DNA of 56,046 bases from Cognatishimia sp. F0-27. GTDB lineage: Bacteria; Pseudomonadota; Alphaproteobacteria; Rhodobacterales; Rhodobacteraceae. The DNA lies in assembly GCF_020667845.1 (NCBI RefSeq), contig NZ_JAFMPQ010000035.1, forward strand, positions 1 through 56,046. The letters are read 5' to 3'. Of this stretch, positions 8,849 to 19,451 are shown piece by piece. The notes beneath the pieces were generated by a model that saw only the letters and a program-made list of their open reading frames with translations, had not been told where the DNA came from and did not search any database. The translations under genes were made by a program, and so were the position numbers. Position 1 is the stretch's first letter; each line of letters begins with the position of its first letter.

Positions 8849-9585
8849 GTCGAAGACCCTTTCTTGCGTTTGGCACTCCCTTAGGCCAAATGCGGGCGCG
8901 CGTCTATGGCATACATCGGTATACCGTTCGTCATAGTGTCGCGCATGAAGGTTTTTTGAAGCTGAATGACATGATGCCCCCGGCACCGTCGCACCAAGCG
9001 CCCGAAAGAATCACGCGTCCCGTCCGTATCGTGTCAGTTACCAAGACGTTCCGCACGGCACGGGTTGCGCGCCGCCCTTCGGGCATGAACGCCTGTGCTC
9101 TGCGCCCTCTCAACAAGAGCAAAGCGCGGCCCGCAGGGTCTGCGGGCTTTCGCCTGTTTCCAGACTGATAGCAGATTGAAAGCGTGATCTTCATTAGAAC
9201 GCCTCTCAAGATTGCGCCCGTTTTTCCTTGCACCGCGTGGACGCGCGTCCCCGGTCAGTTTCGACAGCACCTGACCCCGGTTCCGTGCCGATCCTCTCGC
9301 TCACGCCTGCGAACGGCCTTCCGACCGGCATACATCCTTAACACAGGCAGCCGTAATCCCCGTCCCCGACCAGATCCATTGGCGACATTGATCGATCGCG
9401 GAACAGATGGCCTATGCCATGCGCCAAGGGCAGCCTGATTGTTCTGCGGCGAGCCGCCGAGCATGAGGACCGCCTTCATGGGATGGCCGCGACACAGGGG
9501 CTTTCAGAGCCGCTATTCGTGCGCCGGGCGGCCATGGACCGCCTGGAACACAGGAAAGCCCAGAAGCCCCCGGAACACAGGAAAA
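8849..9585. other. Long intergenic region upstream of icd
   Basis: No protein-coding gene is convincing here; the short frames on both strands resemble nothing I know. Two structures stand out. CGGTATACCG at 8917-8926 is a perfect palindrome about 70 bases upstream of the icd start and could be a regulator site. A short hairpin at 9130-9146 (CCCGCA, loop, TGCGGG) is followed by CTTT and reads as a weak terminator on the plus strand, although no plus-strand gene precedes it. Confidence 0.4.
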
Positions 9586-9609
9586 CGCCCCGACCAGTTG
9601 ACCGGGGCG
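9586..9609 (-). terminator. Rho-independent terminator of the BCCT gene
   Basis: On the minus strand CGCCCCG pairs with CGGGGCG (7 base pairs, GC-only) and is followed directly by TTTT. It lies 43 bases after the stop of the BCCT transporter gene, with the correct orientation and spacing for its terminator. Confidence 0.7.
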
Positions 9610-9651
9610 CAATCACTCTTGCAAGCGCGGAACAAGCCGCCGGTTCGCCGA

Positions 9652-11337
9652 TCACTCGGCCGGTGTCGAGACCGCTTCAGGGGGGTGCGTGGTGGCAATC
9701 CCGACTTTCTCCCGGCGCCCGTCATTGTAGATTGCCTTGATCAGCGCGAGCCCCATCAGAACCATGACCAGCGAAAACGGCAACGCGCCGATCACCATTG
9801 CTGTCTGGATCGCACCAAGGCCGCCCGCCACAATCAGACCGCCCACGACAAACGCAAGCGCGGCGCCCCAGAACAAGATATGAGGCCGTGCCTTCGGGCC
9901 CTCATCCCCGGCAGCATTGATCGTGTTGATGATGAGAACTGCCGAGTCCGCGGATGTCACGAGATAAGTCAGCAAAAGCACCACGACGATCACAGACATG
10001 ATCCAGGCGAGGTTTTCACTCAGGATCACGGCCAGCATCGCAAAGAGCTGATCCGATTGTCCTGCGCCGGAAATCGCGCCCGCGGCTTCACCCGAAAGCT
10101 CAAGATCGATGGCCGTGCCGCCAACAATCGCGAACCAGATGAAGCACATCAACGATGGCACGATCATCGCGCCCAGCACATATTCCCGAACCGTGCGACC
10201 CTTGGAAATCCGCGCAAGGAATACGCCGACAAAGGGCGCAAACGCGATCCACCACGCCCAATAGAAAATCGTCCATCCACCTTGCCAGCCGGCAAGCTGC
10301 GTGGCGACTGATCCCTCTTCGCCGTCGGCCCTCCAGACGGTGAGGAAGTTACCGGGGATCGAGATCAGGTAATCGAAGATCCCGATCACGAGCGCCTGCA
10401 GGCCGAAGAAGGTCGATCCGAAGATGAGGAAGAAGATCAACACGAAGAAGCTCAGGCCCATGTTCAGGTTTGAGAGCCACTTGATGCCCTTGCCAACGCC
10501 TGAAAGGGCAGACAGCGTGGACGCGCCCATGATCACAAGAAGCGCAACGATGATCCCCATGGTTGACGCGCTGACAGAGCCATCCTCTGCCGTGGTCTGT
10601 ATCCAGTCCCCCACGCCTATCCGGGCGAGGCCGGACACGAACTGCTCCACACCAAAACCCAGCGTCTGAGACACGCCGAGCACTGTGGCCACAACCGCGA
10701 CCACATCGACGACATGGCCAAGCGTGCCTTCCATGGACCGTCCGAAGATCGGCACCAGCGCCGAACGGATGGTCAGCGGCAGGTTGCGTCGATAGGCATA
10801 ATACCCAAGCGACAGGCCCACGATTGCGTAGGACGCCCATGCGGCGAGGCCCCAATGCGTGAACGACCAGATATAGGCGTCACGCACATTTCCGGCCGTC
10901 GACCCTTCCGTGATCCCCTGAATGGTCGCGGGGTTCGCGGCCCAGTGATACATCGGTTCCGCCGTGGCAAAGGTCAGCATCCCGATCCCGATCCCGGCGC
11001 CGAACATCATGGAAAACCATGAGAAGTTCGAAAACTCCGGCGTATCGTCATCAAGCCCCATCTTGAGCCGCCCCGCCGCGGGCCACAGTGCCAGAGCGAG
11101 ACACAGCAGAACGAAAAACGCCATGACGTAGACATACCAGAAGTTGAACGTGGCGAGGATCGCCGAGTTCAGGCTAGACAGCACCGCGGCCGCCTGATCC
11201 GGGAATGCCACAGCCCAGATGATCAGCGCACCGACGATCAACTTGCCGGAAACAGCGACGATCTTGGTGAACCCCTTGTAAAAGCCGCTATCGGCCGTGG
11301 GTATGTCGAGATCGGTAATTGGTGGTTTTATTGGCAT
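9652..11337 (-). CDS. BCCT-family transporter (betaine/choline/carnitine type)
   Basis: A 561-residue inner-membrane carrier with twelve hydrophobic segments. BCCT hallmarks are visible: FSMMFGAGIGIGMLTFATAEPMYHW near residue 110, and the family signature with its tryptophans, FYWAWWIAFAPFVGVFLARIS, near residue 360, followed by SADSAVLIIN. These proteins import quaternary amines such as glycine betaine, choline, carnitine or DMSP, by Na+ or H+ symport or by exchange. The glycine motif reads G-I-G-I-G rather than the G-M-G-I-G of sodium-coupled BetP, so coupling and substrate are open. GGAGG stands 8 bases before the ATG. The gene stands alone, with its own terminator. Confidence 0.88.
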   Translation of the reverse strand: MPIKPPITDLDIPTADSGFYKGFTKIVAVSGKLIVGALIIWAVAFPDQAAAVLSSLNSAILATFNFWYVYVMAFFVLLCLALALWPAAGRLKMGLDDDTPEFSNFSWFSMMFGAGIGIGMLTFATAEPMYHWAANPATIQGITEGSTAGNVRDAYIWSFTHWGLAAWASYAIVGLSLGYYAYRRNLPLTIRSALVPIFGRSMEGTLGHVVDVVAVVATVLGVSQTLGFGVEQFVSGLARIGVGDWIQTTAEDGSVSASTMGIIVALLVIMGASTLSALSGVGKGIKWLSNLNMGLSFFVLIFFLIFGSTFFGLQALVIGIFDYLISIPGNFLTVWRADGEEGSVATQLAGWQGGWTIFYWAWWIAFAPFVGVFLARISKGRTVREYVLGAMIVPSLMCFIWFAIVGGTAIDLELSGEAAGAISGAGQSDQLFAMLAVILSENLAWIMSVIVVVLLLTYLVTSADSAVLIINTINAAGDEGPKARPHILFWGAALAFVVGGLIVAGGLGAIQTAMVIGALPFSLVMVLMGLALIKAIYNDGRREKVGIATTHPPEAVSTPAE

Positions 11338-11797
11338 CGTGGACCTCCCTACTCAATCACCAGCGTGCAACGCGGTGATCGCAGTTTCTGCGTTATGCTT
11401 GAGTTTACATTCGTCCTTACCCAGCGACGCTACCTGTCAGCCCGCATCGAGTCTACCGTTTACCAAGATTGAATGGCCCGCCACACGACGGGGCGGACCG
11501 CAACACCCGATCATTCTGCAATCCATGGCGGCAACGCGCCTGTCGCGTTGGCCCCCGCCATTCCCGCTGTGACCGCATGACATCGTGGGACCCGTGATCT
11601 GACCAAATCCGCACGCCACGCCGAGCAAAGGCGGGGAGCGGCATTGCAGCAGCGTTCATGCGAGCGGAGGATGGCTTTTCAAAATCAAAGACGCGCCGAG
11701 AGAGCAACTCCCCCGACGCGCAGAAAATGATATACTCGATGGCCGGCGCCGGACAGACTGACGCGGACTTCGGTCACCGGGAGACTTCGACAGTCAC
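11338..11797. other. Intergenic region between BCCT gene and mtlK
   Basis: About 460 bases without a supportable gene. It must contain the promoter of the BCCT gene and the transcript end of the polyol operon, both read leftward, but I see no clear terminator hairpin or promoter box. Confidence 0.4.
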
Positions 11798-13282
11798 TCA
11801 GGCGAGATAGGCCTGGATCGTGGCCCTCGTGCCCTCGGACCAGACCCGTGTCAGAGCATCGGAGAAGGCCTCGCGGAAAACGGCATCCGCGGCAAAATCA
11901 CCATATGCTTCGAGCCAGGTCTCTGGCGTGTCCTTGGCGGCCAGCGCACGGATCTGCAGCGTTGTCCAATCCGGGTCGTTCGGCTCGATGACCGATCCGT
12001 CCTCCCGGTGCCCCGCACACATACGCGCCCAGAGCGCCTCTGCAAGCGCGAGGCCGTTTACGGACTGACCCGCCGCCAGGGCATCCTTGATCGTCGGGTG
12101 CAGGAAACCCGCATGCCGTGACAATCCGTCAAACGCGACCCGGCGGGTGGTATCGTGAATCTCGGGATTGGCAAACCGTCCGGAGATCAGGCTGACGTAG
12201 TCCAGCGGATCCGTTCCCGGCACCGCGGCGACCTGTGGCGCAATTTCCTCGCGCTGGACACGGTCAAAGAACGCCGAGACATCCGGGTCGGACATGCATT
12301 CTGCAATGGTGGTCAGGGAGAGCAGCTCACCGGCATTTGCAAGCAACTGATGACCGGCATTCAGCATGCGGATCTTCATCGCTTCATAGCTATGCACGTC
12401 ATTGGTAAACGTCGCGCCGATGCGATCCCACTCGGGCCGCCCTGCGCAGAAATCGTCCTCGATCACCCATTGACGATAGTTTTCATGCGTCACCGGAGCG
12501 GTGTCCTCAATACCGAGGCTGCGCGCCAGGCTGAGTTCCTGCGGTCCCGTGGCGGGCACGATGCAATCCACCATCGAATTCGGGAACGCCCCTTCTTCGG
12601 AAATCCAGCGCGCAAGCTCGGGATCCTGACGCTCAGCGAGGGTCACAACCGCCAGACGCGTGATCGCGCCGTTGCCTTGAAGATTGTCACAGCTTTGCAC
12701 GGTGAACGGGAGATGCCCTGCCGCGCGACGCGCCCGCAACCCGGCAACAATCGCGCCAAAAGCTGTGCAGGGTGTCTGCGGATTGGCGATATCATGTTGA
12801 ATATCGGGATGGTTCAAATCGAGGCCCCCATTGGCGGGATCGATGAAATAGCCGCCCTCGGTCACCGTCAGCGACACGATGCGAATGGTCGGGTCGGAGA
12901 TGCAGGCAATCAACGCCGCATTGTCCGGCTCCACCGGCAAGAAGTCGATCATCGCGCCGGCAACCTCGACGGACATGCCCTTCGGGTCCAGCTCGATCAG
13001 GGTCGTCAGGCAATCCTGCGCAAGCAGACGGTCGCGCATCATCGCGTCACCCGCGCGAACGCCCGCACCGATGATGGCCCAGTCATGCGCAAGTCCCTGC
13101 TGCATCAGGCGATGCAGGTACCACGCCTGGTGCGCGCGATGGAAGTTGCCCAGACCGATATGAACGATCCCGGGTTTCAGCGCGGCGCGATCGTAGGTCG
13201 GACGCAAAACCGTTTCCGGCAGGTCGCCGAGTGTCGCGTTCGACAATGATATGATCGGTTGTGTCTGTGTCATTGGGTTCAT
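11798..13282 (-). CDS. mtlK: Mannitol 2-dehydrogenase (polyol-specific long-chain dehydrogenase)
   Basis: Oxidises D-mannitol (and often D-arabitol or D-sorbitol) to the ketose with NAD. About 494 residues, the normal size of the family. Visible features: N-terminal nucleotide-binding IVHIGLGNFHRAHQAWYL, SLTVTEGGY, QSCDNLQGNG, and the catalytic K-x4-N-x2-H motif as KIRMLNAGH, which carries the general-base lysine. The ATG at 13282 overlaps the TGA of the upstream sorbitol dehydrogenase by one base; a second ATG lies at 13273. It is the last gene of the polyol operon. The product fructose would need a fructokinase not present in this window. Confidence 0.9.
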   Translation of the reverse strand: MNPMTQTQPIISLSNATLGDLPETVLRPTYDRAALKPGIVHIGLGNFHRAHQAWYLHRLMQQGLAHDWAIIGAGVRAGDAMMRDRLLAQDCLTTLIELDPKGMSVEVAGAMIDFLPVEPDNAALIACISDPTIRIVSLTVTEGGYFIDPANGGLDLNHPDIQHDIANPQTPCTAFGAIVAGLRARRAAGHLPFTVQSCDNLQGNGAITRLAVVTLAERQDPELARWISEEGAFPNSMVDCIVPATGPQELSLARSLGIEDTAPVTHENYRQWVIEDDFCAGRPEWDRIGATFTNDVHSYEAMKIRMLNAGHQLLANAGELLSLTTIAECMSDPDVSAFFDRVQREEIAPQVAAVPGTDPLDYVSLISGRFANPEIHDTTRRVAFDGLSRHAGFLHPTIKDALAAGQSVNGLALAEALWARMCAGHREDGSVIEPNDPDWTTLQIRALAAKDTPETWLEAYGDFAADAVFREAFSDALTRVWSEGTRATIQAYLA

Positions 13283-14055
13283 CAACTCATCCAGTTCCCG
13301 CCATCGACATTGTATGTCTGGGCGACAATGTAATCTGCATCATCGGAGGCCAGAAAAACGGCCATACCCGTTAAATCACGCGCAGTTCCCATGCGTCCGA
13401 ACGGCACCGCCGCGCCGACTTCGGCTTTCTTCTGGCCCGGTGCCTTGCCTTCGTATTTGGCAAAGAAAGCGTCGACTCCGTCCCAGTGTTCGCCATCGAC
13501 CACACCGGGTGCGATCGCGTTCACGTTGATCCCGTGCTTGATCAGGTTGAGACCTGCGGATTGAGTCAACGATATCACGGCCGCCTTGGAGGCACAGTAG
13601 ACCGCCACCAGAGGTTCGCCGCGGCGCCCTGCCTGACTGGCCATATTGATGATCCGCCCCTTGATGCCGCGTTCAATCATATGTCGAGCCACGGCTTGAA
13701 GCGTGAAAAGGCAGCCAGCCACGTTTATGTCGAACACGCGCGCATAGTCTGCGCGCGTGATCTCTGTGATCGGAGCCGCGGTAAAGATCGCAGCGTTATT
13801 GACCAGGATATCGATCTGTCCGAAAGCGTCGGCGGTGGCACTGACTGCTGTGTCGATGCTCGCCTGGTCCGTAACGTTCATCTCAACGGCCATGGCATCC
13901 GGTCCGAGCCGCTCGGCGGCGGCGTGCGCGCGGTCGATATCGATATCGCCAATCGCCACACGCGCGCCCTCCGCCAGATAGGCCTCCGCAAAGGCCAATC
14001 CGATCCCCCGGGCTGCGCCCGTGATCAGAGCGGTCTTTCCGGACAACCGTGTCAT
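13282..14055 (-). CDS. smoS: Sorbitol dehydrogenase, SDR family
   Basis: A 257-residue short-chain dehydrogenase predicted to oxidise sorbitol (glucitol) to fructose with NAD. Seen: cofactor motif TGAARGIG near residue 12, NNAA at about 87, catalytic serine in NMASQAG, and Y-x3-K as YCASK near residue 155. The assignment to sorbitol, among many SDR substrates, comes from its place between the polyol ABC transporter and mtlK, the same order as the characterised Rhodobacter sphaeroides smo operon. The start overlaps the stop of the ATPase gene (ATGA). Confidence 0.88.
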   Translation of the reverse strand: MTRLSGKTALITGAARGIGLAFAEAYLAEGARVAIGDIDIDRAHAAAERLGPDAMAVEMNVTDQASIDTAVSATADAFGQIDILVNNAAIFTAAPITEITRADYARVFDINVAGCLFTLQAVARHMIERGIKGRIINMASQAGRRGEPLVAVYCASKAAVISLTQSAGLNLIKHGINVNAIAPGVVDGEHWDGVDAFFAKYEGKAPGQKKAEVGAAVPFGRMGTARDLTGMAVFLASDDADYIVAQTYNVDGGNWMS

Positions 14056-15056
14056 CCGATGCGCAGCCCGTCAGCGCCGAACTTGTGCATCTCCTCAAGA
14101 CGTGGCGAGAGGTGGATCGTATCACCGTGGTTGAGCTTCACGTCACCAATGGCCCGCACCGTGAGCGTTTCTGCCAATCCGGTATTGTGGATATGGAAGA
14201 ACGTGTCCGAGCCAAGATGTTCGGCCACACCAACCGTGCCGTGCCACTCGCCACCGCTTTCGACAACGTCGATATGCTCAGGGCGGACACCGATGGTGTG
14301 CGCGCCGTGCTTGGCCGCTTCCGGCCCCTCGACGAAGTTCATTTTCGGCGAGCCGATGAAACCGGCCACGAACTTGTTGCGCGGGGTCCGGTAAAGCTCC
14401 AGAGGGCTGCCGACCTGTTCGATCACGCCGGCCTGAAGCACGACGATCTTGTCGGCCATGGTCATCGCCTCGACCTGATCGTGCGTCACATAGATCATCG
14501 TTGTATCGAGCTTCTTGTGCAGCTCGGAGATCTCCATGCGCATGCCGACCCGCAGGGCGGCGTCGAGGTTCGACAACGGCTCGTCGAAGAGGAAGGCCGC
14601 AGGCTCCCGCACAATGGCCCGCCCGATGGCAACCCGCTGGCGCTGACCACCGGAAAGCTGGCCCGGGCGCCGATCGAGATAGTCGGTCAGGTTAAGAGCC
14701 TTTGCGGCCGCCTCGATGCGCCGGTCCTGCTCTGCCTGATCCATGCCCGCCATCTTCATCGGGAAGGCGATGTTCTTGCGCACGGTCATATGCGGATAAA
14801 GAGCATAGGACTGGAAAACCATCGCCAGACCACGCTTTGACGGTGGCAAGGCCGTGGCATCGGCATCATCGATCTCGATAAGCCCATCGCTGGTGTCTTC
14901 CAGGCCGGCAATCAGTCGAAGCAGCGTGGATTTTCCGCAGCCCGAAGGGCCTACGAAGACCGTGAACTCGCCATCTTCAATCGTCAGATCCAGTGGCGGG
15001 ATGACCTCTACATCGCCGAAGCGCTTGGTCACTTTTTTGAGTTGGATACGTCCCAT
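14052..15056 (-). CDS. smoK: Polyol ABC transporter ATP-binding protein
   Basis: The 334-residue ATPase of a CUT1-type sugar-alcohol importer. Walker [10 protein letters not shown] near residue 37, Q-loop with [13 protein letters not shown], signature [15 protein letters not shown] near 134, Walker B with [14 protein letters not shown], the switch histidine in [11 protein letters not shown], then a C-terminal TOBE/MalK-like regulatory domain ([10 protein letters not shown]). It powers the SmoF/SmoG permease pair and is preceded by AAGGAA. Translationally coupled to the sorbitol dehydrogenase. Confidence 0.92.
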   Translation of the reverse strand: MGRIQLKKVTKRFGDVEVIPPLDLTIEDGEFTVFVGPSGCGKSTLLRLIAGLEDTSDGLIEIDDADATALPPSKRGLAMVFQSYALYPHMTVRKNIAFPMKMAGMDQAEQDRRIEAAAKALNLTDYLDRRPGQLSGGQRQRVAIGRAIVREPAAFLFDEPLSNLDAALRVGMRMEISELHKKLDTTMIYVTHDQVEAMTMADKIVVLQAGVIEQVGSPLELYRTPRNKFVAGFIGSPKMNFVEGPEAAKHGAHTIGVRPEHIDVVESGGEWHGTVGVAEHLGSDTFFHIHNTGLAETLTVRAIGDVKLNHGDTIHLSPRLEEMHKFGADGLRIG

Positions 15057-15081
15057 TGGTCGAATTCCTTATTTCACAGGA

Positions 15082-15912
<831 letters not shown>

Positions 15913-15926
15913 GGTTGTTTACTCCC

Positions 15927-16832
15927 TTACCGGTCAAGGTTTTTGCCGACGATGCGCATCAGGAAGATGGCAACGATATTGGCAAGGATGATGGCGTAGA
16001 CACCGCCCGCAGACCCAAGGCCCACATTCTGGCTTTCCAGCACCCGCTGGAAGATCAGGTATGTGAGGGTCCGTGTGCCGAATGCGCCGCCGGTGGTCAC
16101 AAAGATTTCGGCGAAGATCGACAACAGGAAGATTGTCTGGATGAGGACCACGATGGTGATCGCGCGGCTCAGATGCGGCAGTGTGATGAACCAGAAGCGC
16201 TTGAGTGGCGGGGCTCCGTCCATTTCAGCGGCTTCAAGCTGCTCACCATCGAGCGATTGGATCGCGGTCAGCAAGATAAGCGTTGCGAAGGGCAGCCACT
16301 GCCAGGAGACGATCATCACGATCGATTGCAGAGACGCCTCGGACAACCAGGAGACCGGCTCAGCGCCGAAGAAGCGCCAGAGATGAGCGAACAAGCCATT
16401 GACCGGGTCCATGAACATGTTCTTCCAGACCAGCGCGGACACGGTCGGCATCACGAAAAACGGTGCGATCACGAGGATACGGACAACGCCTTGGCCCCAC
16501 ATCGGCTGGTCCAGAAGGATCGCCAACAAGATGCCGAAAACGACGGTGATGAGCAGGACGCCGCCGACGATGACAAGTGTCGTGATGACCGAGGGCCAGA
16601 AGGCGCTGGAGCTCAGGAAACGCGCGTAGTTATCGAAACCGACCCATTCGAGGCTCGGGAAGAAGGTAAACCAATCCCAGCCACTGTCGATTGAGTCACC
16701 GCGAAGAGGCAAGAATTTTTTGAACGAGAAGATCAGCGTCAGCGTGAGAGGCACCAGCATCCAGCCCAAGAGCAGGATTACCGCGGGGGCCATCATCAAA
16801 CGGGCAGCGCTGCGCGAAGCTTTGGTAGCCAT
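15927..16832 (-). CDS. smoF: Polyol ABC transporter permease SmoF
   Basis: A 301-residue permease of the MalF/CUT1 group with six membrane spans and the EAA motif QLEAAEMDGAPPLKRFWFITLP near residue 205. The start at 16832 (MATKASRS) is preferred to a GTG at 16841, because the AGGAAAGG ribosome site would abut the GTG directly. It follows the binding-protein gene after a 128-base spacer containing a hairpin, and partners with SmoG. Confidence 0.9.
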   Translation of the reverse strand: MATKASRSAARLMMAPAVILLLGWMLVPLTLTLIFSFKKFLPLRGDSIDSGWDWFTFFPSLEWVGFDNYARFLSSSAFWPSVITTLVIVGGVLLITVVFGILLAILLDQPMWGQGVVRILVIAPFFVMPTVSALVWKNMFMDPVNGLFAHLWRFFGAEPVSWLSEASLQSIVMIVSWQWLPFATLILLTAIQSLDGEQLEAAEMDGAPPLKRFWFITLPHLSRAITIVVLIQTIFLLSIFAEIFVTTGGAFGTRTLTYLIFQRVLESQNVGLGSAGGVYAIILANIVAIFLMRIVGKNLDR

Positions 16833-16921
16833 TGCATGCACCTTTCCTGTGGACAGCAGTGCGGATTGGGCACGCTATCGGCGACGGGGAGCGAAGATTT
16901 TGCGGGGAGATATCGTAGGGG

Positions 16922-16948
16922 GGAAGGCGACCCTAAGGGCCGCCTTCC
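16922..16948 (-). promoter_or_regulatory. Hairpin between smoE and smoF
   Basis: GGAAGGCG (16922-16929) and CGCCTTCC (16941-16948) form an 8-base-pair stem, extended inside by CCCT/AGGG around a single base. It sits 12 bases after the smoE stop and lacks a T-run. Such a structure behind a binding-protein gene usually protects its mRNA or partly terminates, which gives more SmoE than permease. The function here is inferred. Confidence 0.6.
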
Positions 16949-16960
16949 AGATGGGTGCGC

Positions 16961-18280
16961 TTAGCGGTAGCCAGCGCCTTCCATCACTTCGTTGGTGATT
17001 GCCTGGGCTTTCTCAAGTGCTTCCTCGACGGACTGCTGACCGGCGTAGGCTGCGGAGAATTCCTGGCTCACTTCGGTCGCCATGCCGGCGAACTCGGGGA
17101 TCGCCACGAACTGGATACCGACATAAGGAACCGGATCAACGGTCGGATCGTTAGGATCAGCCGCGTTGATGGAGTCCAGCGTCATCTTGGCGAACGGCAC
17201 TTCCTGGTATTCCGCCGTCTCGTAGAGCGACGTCCGTGCACCCGGAGGAACGTTTGCCCAACCTTCGTTGGCAGCAACCAGCTCGATGTAGTCCTTGGAC
17301 GTGGCCCACTCGATGAACTGCTTGGCTTCGGCTTCCTGCTGTGTGCCGGCGGGGATCGCCAGAGCCCATGCCCAGAGCCAGTTGGCGCGCTTCTCGACAC
17401 CTTCGGAGTTCGGTGCAAGAGCAAAGCCGACCTTGTCGGCAACCGTCGAGTCGTTGGGGTTGGTCACGAAGGATGCCGCAACCGTTGCGTCGATCCACAT
17501 GCCACACTTGCCCTGCTGGAACAGGTTGAGGTTCTCGTTGAACCCGTTGGTCGCGTAACCTTCGGGGCCGTAGTCGTTCATCAGGTTGACGTAGAAGTTC
17601 AGCGCTTCGGCCCACTCGGGCTGATCGAACTGAGCATTCCAGTCTTCGTCGAACCAACGTGCGCCGAAGGAGTTGGCGGTCACGGTGATGAATGCGCCGC
17701 CTTCGCCCCAGCCAGCCTTGCCGCGCAGGCAGATGCCGTTGATCTCGTTTTCCGGATCATCCATCGCCGCCGCGGCTTCGCGGATGAACTGCCACGTGGG
17801 AGCATCGGGCATTTCCAGGCCGGCAGCTTCCATGAGGTCGGTGCGATACATGATCATCGAGCTTTCGCCGTAGAACGGTGCCGCGTAGAGCGTGCCGTCG
17901 TGGCTCAGGCCGTTGCGCATCGCAGGAAGAATGTCGTCCACGTCATATTCTGCGGACAGATCATTCAGCGGGACGAGCCAACCATTGGCGCCCCAGATCG
18001 GCGTTTCGTACATGCCGATTGTCATGATGTCGAACTGACCACCTTTGGTCGTCACGTCCGTCGTCACACGCTGGCGAAGCACGTTCTCTTCGAGCGTAAC
18101 CCACTCGACATTGATGCCCGTTTGCTCGGTGAAGGTGTCCGTGTAGCCCTGCATACGGATCATGTCGCCGTTGTTCACGGTCGCGATGGTGATCGTCTTT
18201 GCGTGGCTTTCGGCAAATGCAGCTGTGCCTGCGAGCATTGCGAGTGCGCTCGCCGCACCCAGTGCGGTTCTCATAAACAT
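16961..18280 (-). CDS. smoE: Sorbitol/mannitol-binding protein SmoE
   Basis: A periplasmic solute-binding protein of 439 residues (extracellular family 1). Residues 1-23 form a signal peptide ending AFA. The mature part has ITIATVNNGDMIRMQGYTDTF, FDIMTIGMYETPIWGANGWL and CGMWIDATVAASFV, which match polyol binders of the SmoE/MtlE group. It delivers the polyol to SmoFGK. GGGAGGACC lies just upstream of the first ATG at 18280. First gene of the operon, 93 bases after the regulator gene on the same strand. Confidence 0.92.
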   Translation of the reverse strand: MFMRTALGAASALAMLAGTAAFAESHAKTITIATVNNGDMIRMQGYTDTFTEQTGINVEWVTLEENVLRQRVTTDVTTKGGQFDIMTIGMYETPIWGANGWLVPLNDLSAEYDVDDILPAMRNGLSHDGTLYAAPFYGESSMIMYRTDLMEAAGLEMPDAPTWQFIREAAAAMDDPENEINGICLRGKAGWGEGGAFITVTANSFGARWFDEDWNAQFDQPEWAEALNFYVNLMNDYGPEGYATNGFNENLNLFQQGKCGMWIDATVAASFVTNPNDSTVADKVGFALAPNSEGVEKRANWLWAWALAIPAGTQQEAEAKQFIEWATSKDYIELVAANEGWANVPPGARTSLYETAEYQEVPFAKMTLDSINAADPNDPTVDPVPYVGIQFVAIPEFAGMATEVSQEFSAAYAGQQSVEEALEKAQAITNEVMEGAGYR

Positions 18281-18347
18281 CCCGGTCCTCCCTGAATTAG
18301 ATGTCTGTGAAGGACACTAGTGAAGAGTCGGCACGTACGTCAACAAA

Positions 18348-18364
18348 TTTTTTACGCGCGAAAA
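18348..18364. promoter_or_regulatory. Candidate LacI-type operator upstream of smoE
   Basis: TTTTTTACGCGCGAAAA, with a CG-rich centre and A/T arms, lies about 70 bases before the smoE start. The same TTTACGCG core recurs at 18373-18380. The central ACGCGCG is repeated exactly at 19460-19466 in the regulator's own promoter, which supports a shared site for the LacI-family protein encoded between them. Confidence 0.5.
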
Positions 18365-18373
18365 CTTTTTTCT

Positions 18374-19399
18374 TTACGCGGAATCTCGAAGAACGAGGCG
18401 CGCGGGAAAAAGCGTCTCGGACCTGGAGGCCAATTTGCCCCCACTTTCAATCACTTCCAAGAGAGTCGCGACGCTTCGGTCGGCAACGGAGGCGTAGTCA
18501 TGTGCCGCAGTCGTCAACGACGGACATGTGAACCGCGCGAAAGGATGATCGTCGTTGGATGCAACGCGCAGCTGGCAATCCTCGGTCCGACCTACCCGGA
18601 TTCCCATCTCGTAGCACGCAGAAAGGACTCCAATCGCAAGGCGATCGTTGCTGCAGAGAATCGCATTGCTTGCCGGCAGGCCGTCGGACAACAGCTTGAG
18701 TGCACCTGCGCGTCCGATTTCCTCGAACGACCAGCCCTCACCCTCGATCTTGTGGACGTGCGGCTCAAAGCCAAGTCGCTCCATCATCTGGATATACGCC
18801 AGTCTGCGTTTGTTGGCGTTCGGGTTCGCCGGTGTGCGCATCTCGAAAAAGATCGGCGGCTCACCGGTCCGGACCAGGTACTCGACGGTTTGAGAGACAA
18901 AACTGAAATTGTCAGAGCCGATAAAGGCCTCGCCGATACCACCGAGATTGCTGTCGAACAATACAGTCGGAACATCGCGGCAAAACTTCTCGATTTCCAG
19001 CTTGTCCGAGGAACGCCCAAGCGGCGCGAGCAGAACCCCGGCAGGTTTGAGGGACCGAAGACTGTCCAATACCTCGAGTTCAACATCACTGTTACCATGG
19101 GATCCGAAGAGGTTCGGACGATACCCCGCAGCGATGACGTTCTGCTCAAGCGTCCGGGCGATTTCGGCAAAGAACGGGTCAGCCAGGAAGGGAACCACGA
19201 TACCAATATTCTTGGTCAGCTTCCGGTTCTGGTTGATTGCGTAAATATTTGGCCGATACTCATATTTTCCCAACGCCTCCTCGATCCGGGCGCGCGTTGT
19301 TGCCCGGACACTGTCAGGATTGTTGAAGTATTTCGAGACGGTGGGACGAGAAATGCCGCTGAGCGCCGCAAACTCCTCCATATTGCGAATTTTGACCAT
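18374..19399 (-). CDS. LacI-family regulator of the polyol operon
   Basis: A 341-residue repressor/activator. N-terminal LacI helix-turn-helix: IRNMEEFAALSGISRPTVSKYFNNPDSVRATTRARIEEAL, then the hinge segment YRPN. A periplasmic-binding-like sensor domain follows (NIGIVVPFLADPFFAEIARTLE). The recognition helix SRPTVSKYFN departs from the common SxxTVSRVLN. It is placed directly ahead of smoE on the same strand and probably controls smoEFGKS-mtlK in response to a polyol; candidate operators flank it at 18348 and 19452. In R. sphaeroides the comparable regulator is smoR, but I do not claim orthology. Confidence 0.88.
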   Translation of the reverse strand: MVKIRNMEEFAALSGISRPTVSKYFNNPDSVRATTRARIEEALGKYEYRPNIYAINQNRKLTKNIGIVVPFLADPFFAEIARTLEQNVIAAGYRPNLFGSHGNSDVELEVLDSLRSLKPAGVLLAPLGRSSDKLEIEKFCRDVPTVLFDSNLGGIGEAFIGSDNFSFVSQTVEYLVRTGEPPIFFEMRTPANPNANKRRLAYIQMMERLGFEPHVHKIEGEGWSFEEIGRAGALKLLSDGLPASNAILCSNDRLAIGVLSACYEMGIRVGRTEDCQLRVASNDDHPFARFTCPSLTTAAHDYASVADRSVATLLEVIESGGKLASRSETLFPARLVLRDSA

Positions 19400-19451
19400 A
19401 GTGCCCCCATGATGCCGACTGAGGGGTCACCGCACAAGTGTTTCCGGCGAT

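Noticed and set aside
8890..9233. Short ORFs on both strands upstream of icd
   Set aside because: No ribosome sites, no family resemblance, and mutual overlap on opposite strands.
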